Origin: Clostridium sporogenes
GTDB lineage: Bacteria > Bacillota > Clostridia > Clostridiales > Clostridiaceae
Direction of reading: 5' to 3'
DNA length: 64,000 nt
Assembly (NCBI RefSeq): GCF_001020205.1
Contig: NZ_CP011663.1
Span: forward strand, 3,844,001-3,908,000
Part shown: positions 62,844 through 64,000 of the stretch, one piece after another
Layout of the letters: each line of letters starts with the position of its first letter
Position numbering within the stretch: position 1 is the stretch's first letter
Position numbers and translations under genes: made by a program
Notes under the pieces: generated by a model
What the model was told of the DNA's origin: nothing
Database searches by the model: none
What the model saw: the letters and a program-made list of their open reading frames with translations, nothing else

Positions 62844-63629
62844 TTATCTCATTTCTTGCCCACCCGTAACGTTTACAGCCTGTCCAGTCATATATGAAGC
62901 TTCTTTTGAACTTAAAAATAATACTAAATTACTTACATCTTCATAAGTACATCCTCTTTTTAAAGGTACCTTATCTATATAAGCTTGTCTGACTTTTTCT
63001 TTAGGTATATTTAATTTTTTGGCATACTGTTCATATAGACCATTTTTCCACATAGGTGAGTCTAATAAATTACCTGGACAAACTGCATTAACTCTTATTC
63101 CATCCTCTGCTAAATCTAATGCTAAACTCTGAGTTAAACCTATAGCTCCAAATTTTGATGCAGAATAAGCACAATTATACAAACTTCCTTTTTTACCTGA
63201 TTTAGAGTTTATCTCGATAATAACTCCTTGTTTTCTTTTTATCATCTCCTTTGCAGCCTCTTTTGCACATAAAAAATATCCTGTTAAATTTACATTTAAT
63301 ATATTATCCCATTTTTCTTTAGGCATCTCAGTAATCTTTGTACTATAAACTACTCCAGCATTACAAATTAAAATATCTATTTTTCTAAAATTACCTATTG
63401 TATTTTTTATAAGATTTTTAACTTCTTCTTCTTTACATACATCAACTTTAACTGCTATAGATTTTACTTTATATTTATCTATTATATTTTGCGATACTTT
63501 GTTAGCCTGTTCATAATCTATATCTGCAATTACTATATTAGCACCTTTTTCAGCAAAGCTATAAGCAATATATTCTCCTAAACTTTGAGCTCCTCCCGTT
63601 ATTATAACAGTTTTTTCGTTAAAATTCAC
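62844..63629 (-). CDS. gutD: Sorbitol-6-phosphate 2-dehydrogenase
   Basis: 261 residues, a classical short-chain dehydrogenase: TGGAQSLG (11-18) binds the dinucleotide, NAG near 90-92, and the catalytic YSASK is at 155-159. D36 after the second strand suggests NAD preference. The C-terminal MTGQAVNVTGGQEM is typical. The neighbouring glucitol IIA gene makes sorbitol 6-phosphate the likely substrate, oxidised to fructose 6-phosphate. It is 19 nt after the IIA gene. Confidence 0.87.
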   Translation of the reverse strand: MNFNEKTVIITGGAQSLGEYIAYSFAEKGANIVIADIDYEQANKVSQNIIDKYKVKSIAVKVDVCKEEEVKNLIKNTIGNFRKIDILICNAGVVYSTKITEMPKEKWDNILNVNLTGYFLCAKEAAKEMIKRKQGVIIEINSKSGKKGSLYNCAYSASKFGAIGLTQSLALDLAEDGIRVNAVCPGNLLDSPMWKNGLYEQYAKKLNIPKEKVRQAYIDKVPLKRGCTYEDVSNLVLFLSSKEASYMTGQAVNVTGGQEMR

Positions 63630-63648
63630 AGTATACCTCCTTTTTTAA

Positions 63649-64000
63649 CTAAGGTCTTTCAATTTCTAATACAGTTCCTTCTTTTATTTCTTTTATTTCT
63701 TTATCCTCTAAATATAAGCTTCCTGGCAATTCTGCATTTTTACTTCCATCAAATCTTACACAAATATGTCCTAAATCACGTAAATTTTTATGAACCTCAT
63801 CTCCTACAGCAGTTACTTTGTATTCTTCTCCATCAATTTTAAAAATATCTCCTACTTGTATTTCATCATTTAACTCATTTTTACCATGAAGCACACAATA
63901 ATCTGCTAATTCTTCTGGAGCATTATCTTTAAATAATATTATCATTTTTTCTCCATAAAATTCTTCTACCATAATTCCTAATTTATTTACCTCTGTATTA
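63649..64000 (-). CDS. PTS glucitol/sorbitol-specific IIA component, cut by the window edge
   Basis: The frame is open to the window end: above the first ATG (63972) it reads NTEVNKLGI, which matches the normal N-terminus of this family, so the true start lies beyond 64000. The visible part has MIILFKDNAPEELADYCVLH with the phosphorylated histidine region, EEYKVTAVGDEVHKNLRDLG, and HICVRFDGSKNAELPGSLYL. IIA accepts phosphate from HPr and passes it to IIB of the sorbitol transporter. The other PTS genes must lie upstream. Confidence 0.88.
   Translation of the reverse strand, partial: NTEVNKLGIMVEEFYGEKMIILFKDNAPEELADYCVLHGKNELNDEIQVGDIFKIDGEEYKVTAVGDEVHKNLRDLGHICVRFDGSKNAELPGSLYLEDKEIKEIKEGTVLEIERP

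Overview
The window is AT-rich DNA from a spore-forming Firmicute, most likely a Clostridium of the C. botulinum / C. sporogenes kind. Signs of this are the low GC, strong AGGAGG-type ribosome binding sites, a CotF-type spore coat gene, a GerS/YdcC-like gene beside alr, a glmS ribozyme, a SAM-I riboswitch and clostridial gene order. The species call is inference. Nearly all genes are on the minus strand; the exceptions are the left-end recombinase block, a desulfurase, a symporter and a coat protein.

Region 1 (1 to about 6.2 kb) is a decaying mobile element beside the 3' end of rlmD. It carries a phage gene II/CRI-like replication initiator, a winged-helix replication-relaxation-like protein, an XRE repressor with a divergent promoter and operator, a 56-aa leader ORF, and a large serine recombinase that has lost an internal segment and its frame. 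A second element gene is split by a frameshift and a stop. A 200-nt GC-rich structured block lies downstream of the rep gene. At the extreme left is a partial gene preceded by a structured leader with its own promoter and terminator, flanked by 17-bp inverted repeats.

Region 2 (6.2 to 41 kb) is core chromosome: rlmD, DUF1540, an Fe-S aldo/keto reductase, pyk-pfkA, dnaE, whiA-yvcK-rapZ, murB, a PHP phosphatase, uvrC, a YdjM-like membrane protein, a YhaM-like exoribonuclease, a PBP/FtsW-RodA/FHA cell-wall cluster, uvrA-uvrB, a MinJ-like PDZ membrane protein, ctpB, ftsX-ftsE, a YitT protein and split transketolase. The order uvrA-uvrB-(PDZ)-ctpB-ftsX-ftsE parallels Bacillus.

Region 3 (41 to 46 kb) is the acpS-nnr-(gerS/ydcC-like)-alr-ndoAI-ndoA block. 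Region 4 (46 to 52 kb) holds an NhaC-family transporter under a SAM-I riboswitch (hence probably methionine uptake), a BrkB-like protein, and a selenium/sulfur set (YedE, TusA/YedF, DUF3343) divergent from an EF2568-type cysteine desulfurase. Region 5 (52 to 59 kb) has an unknown gene behind a 40-bp tandem repeat, a cysteine-poor S4 paralogue with a Fur-family-type box in its promoter, a dicarboxylate symporter, CotF, MerR plus creatininase, and a Cu/Zn SOD. Region 6 (59 to 64 kb) is glmS with its self-cleaving ribozyme, whose P1 arm carries three 62-nt repeats, and the distal part of a sorbitol PTS operon (IIA cut by the window edge, gutD, HAD phosphatase, transaldolase-like aldolase).
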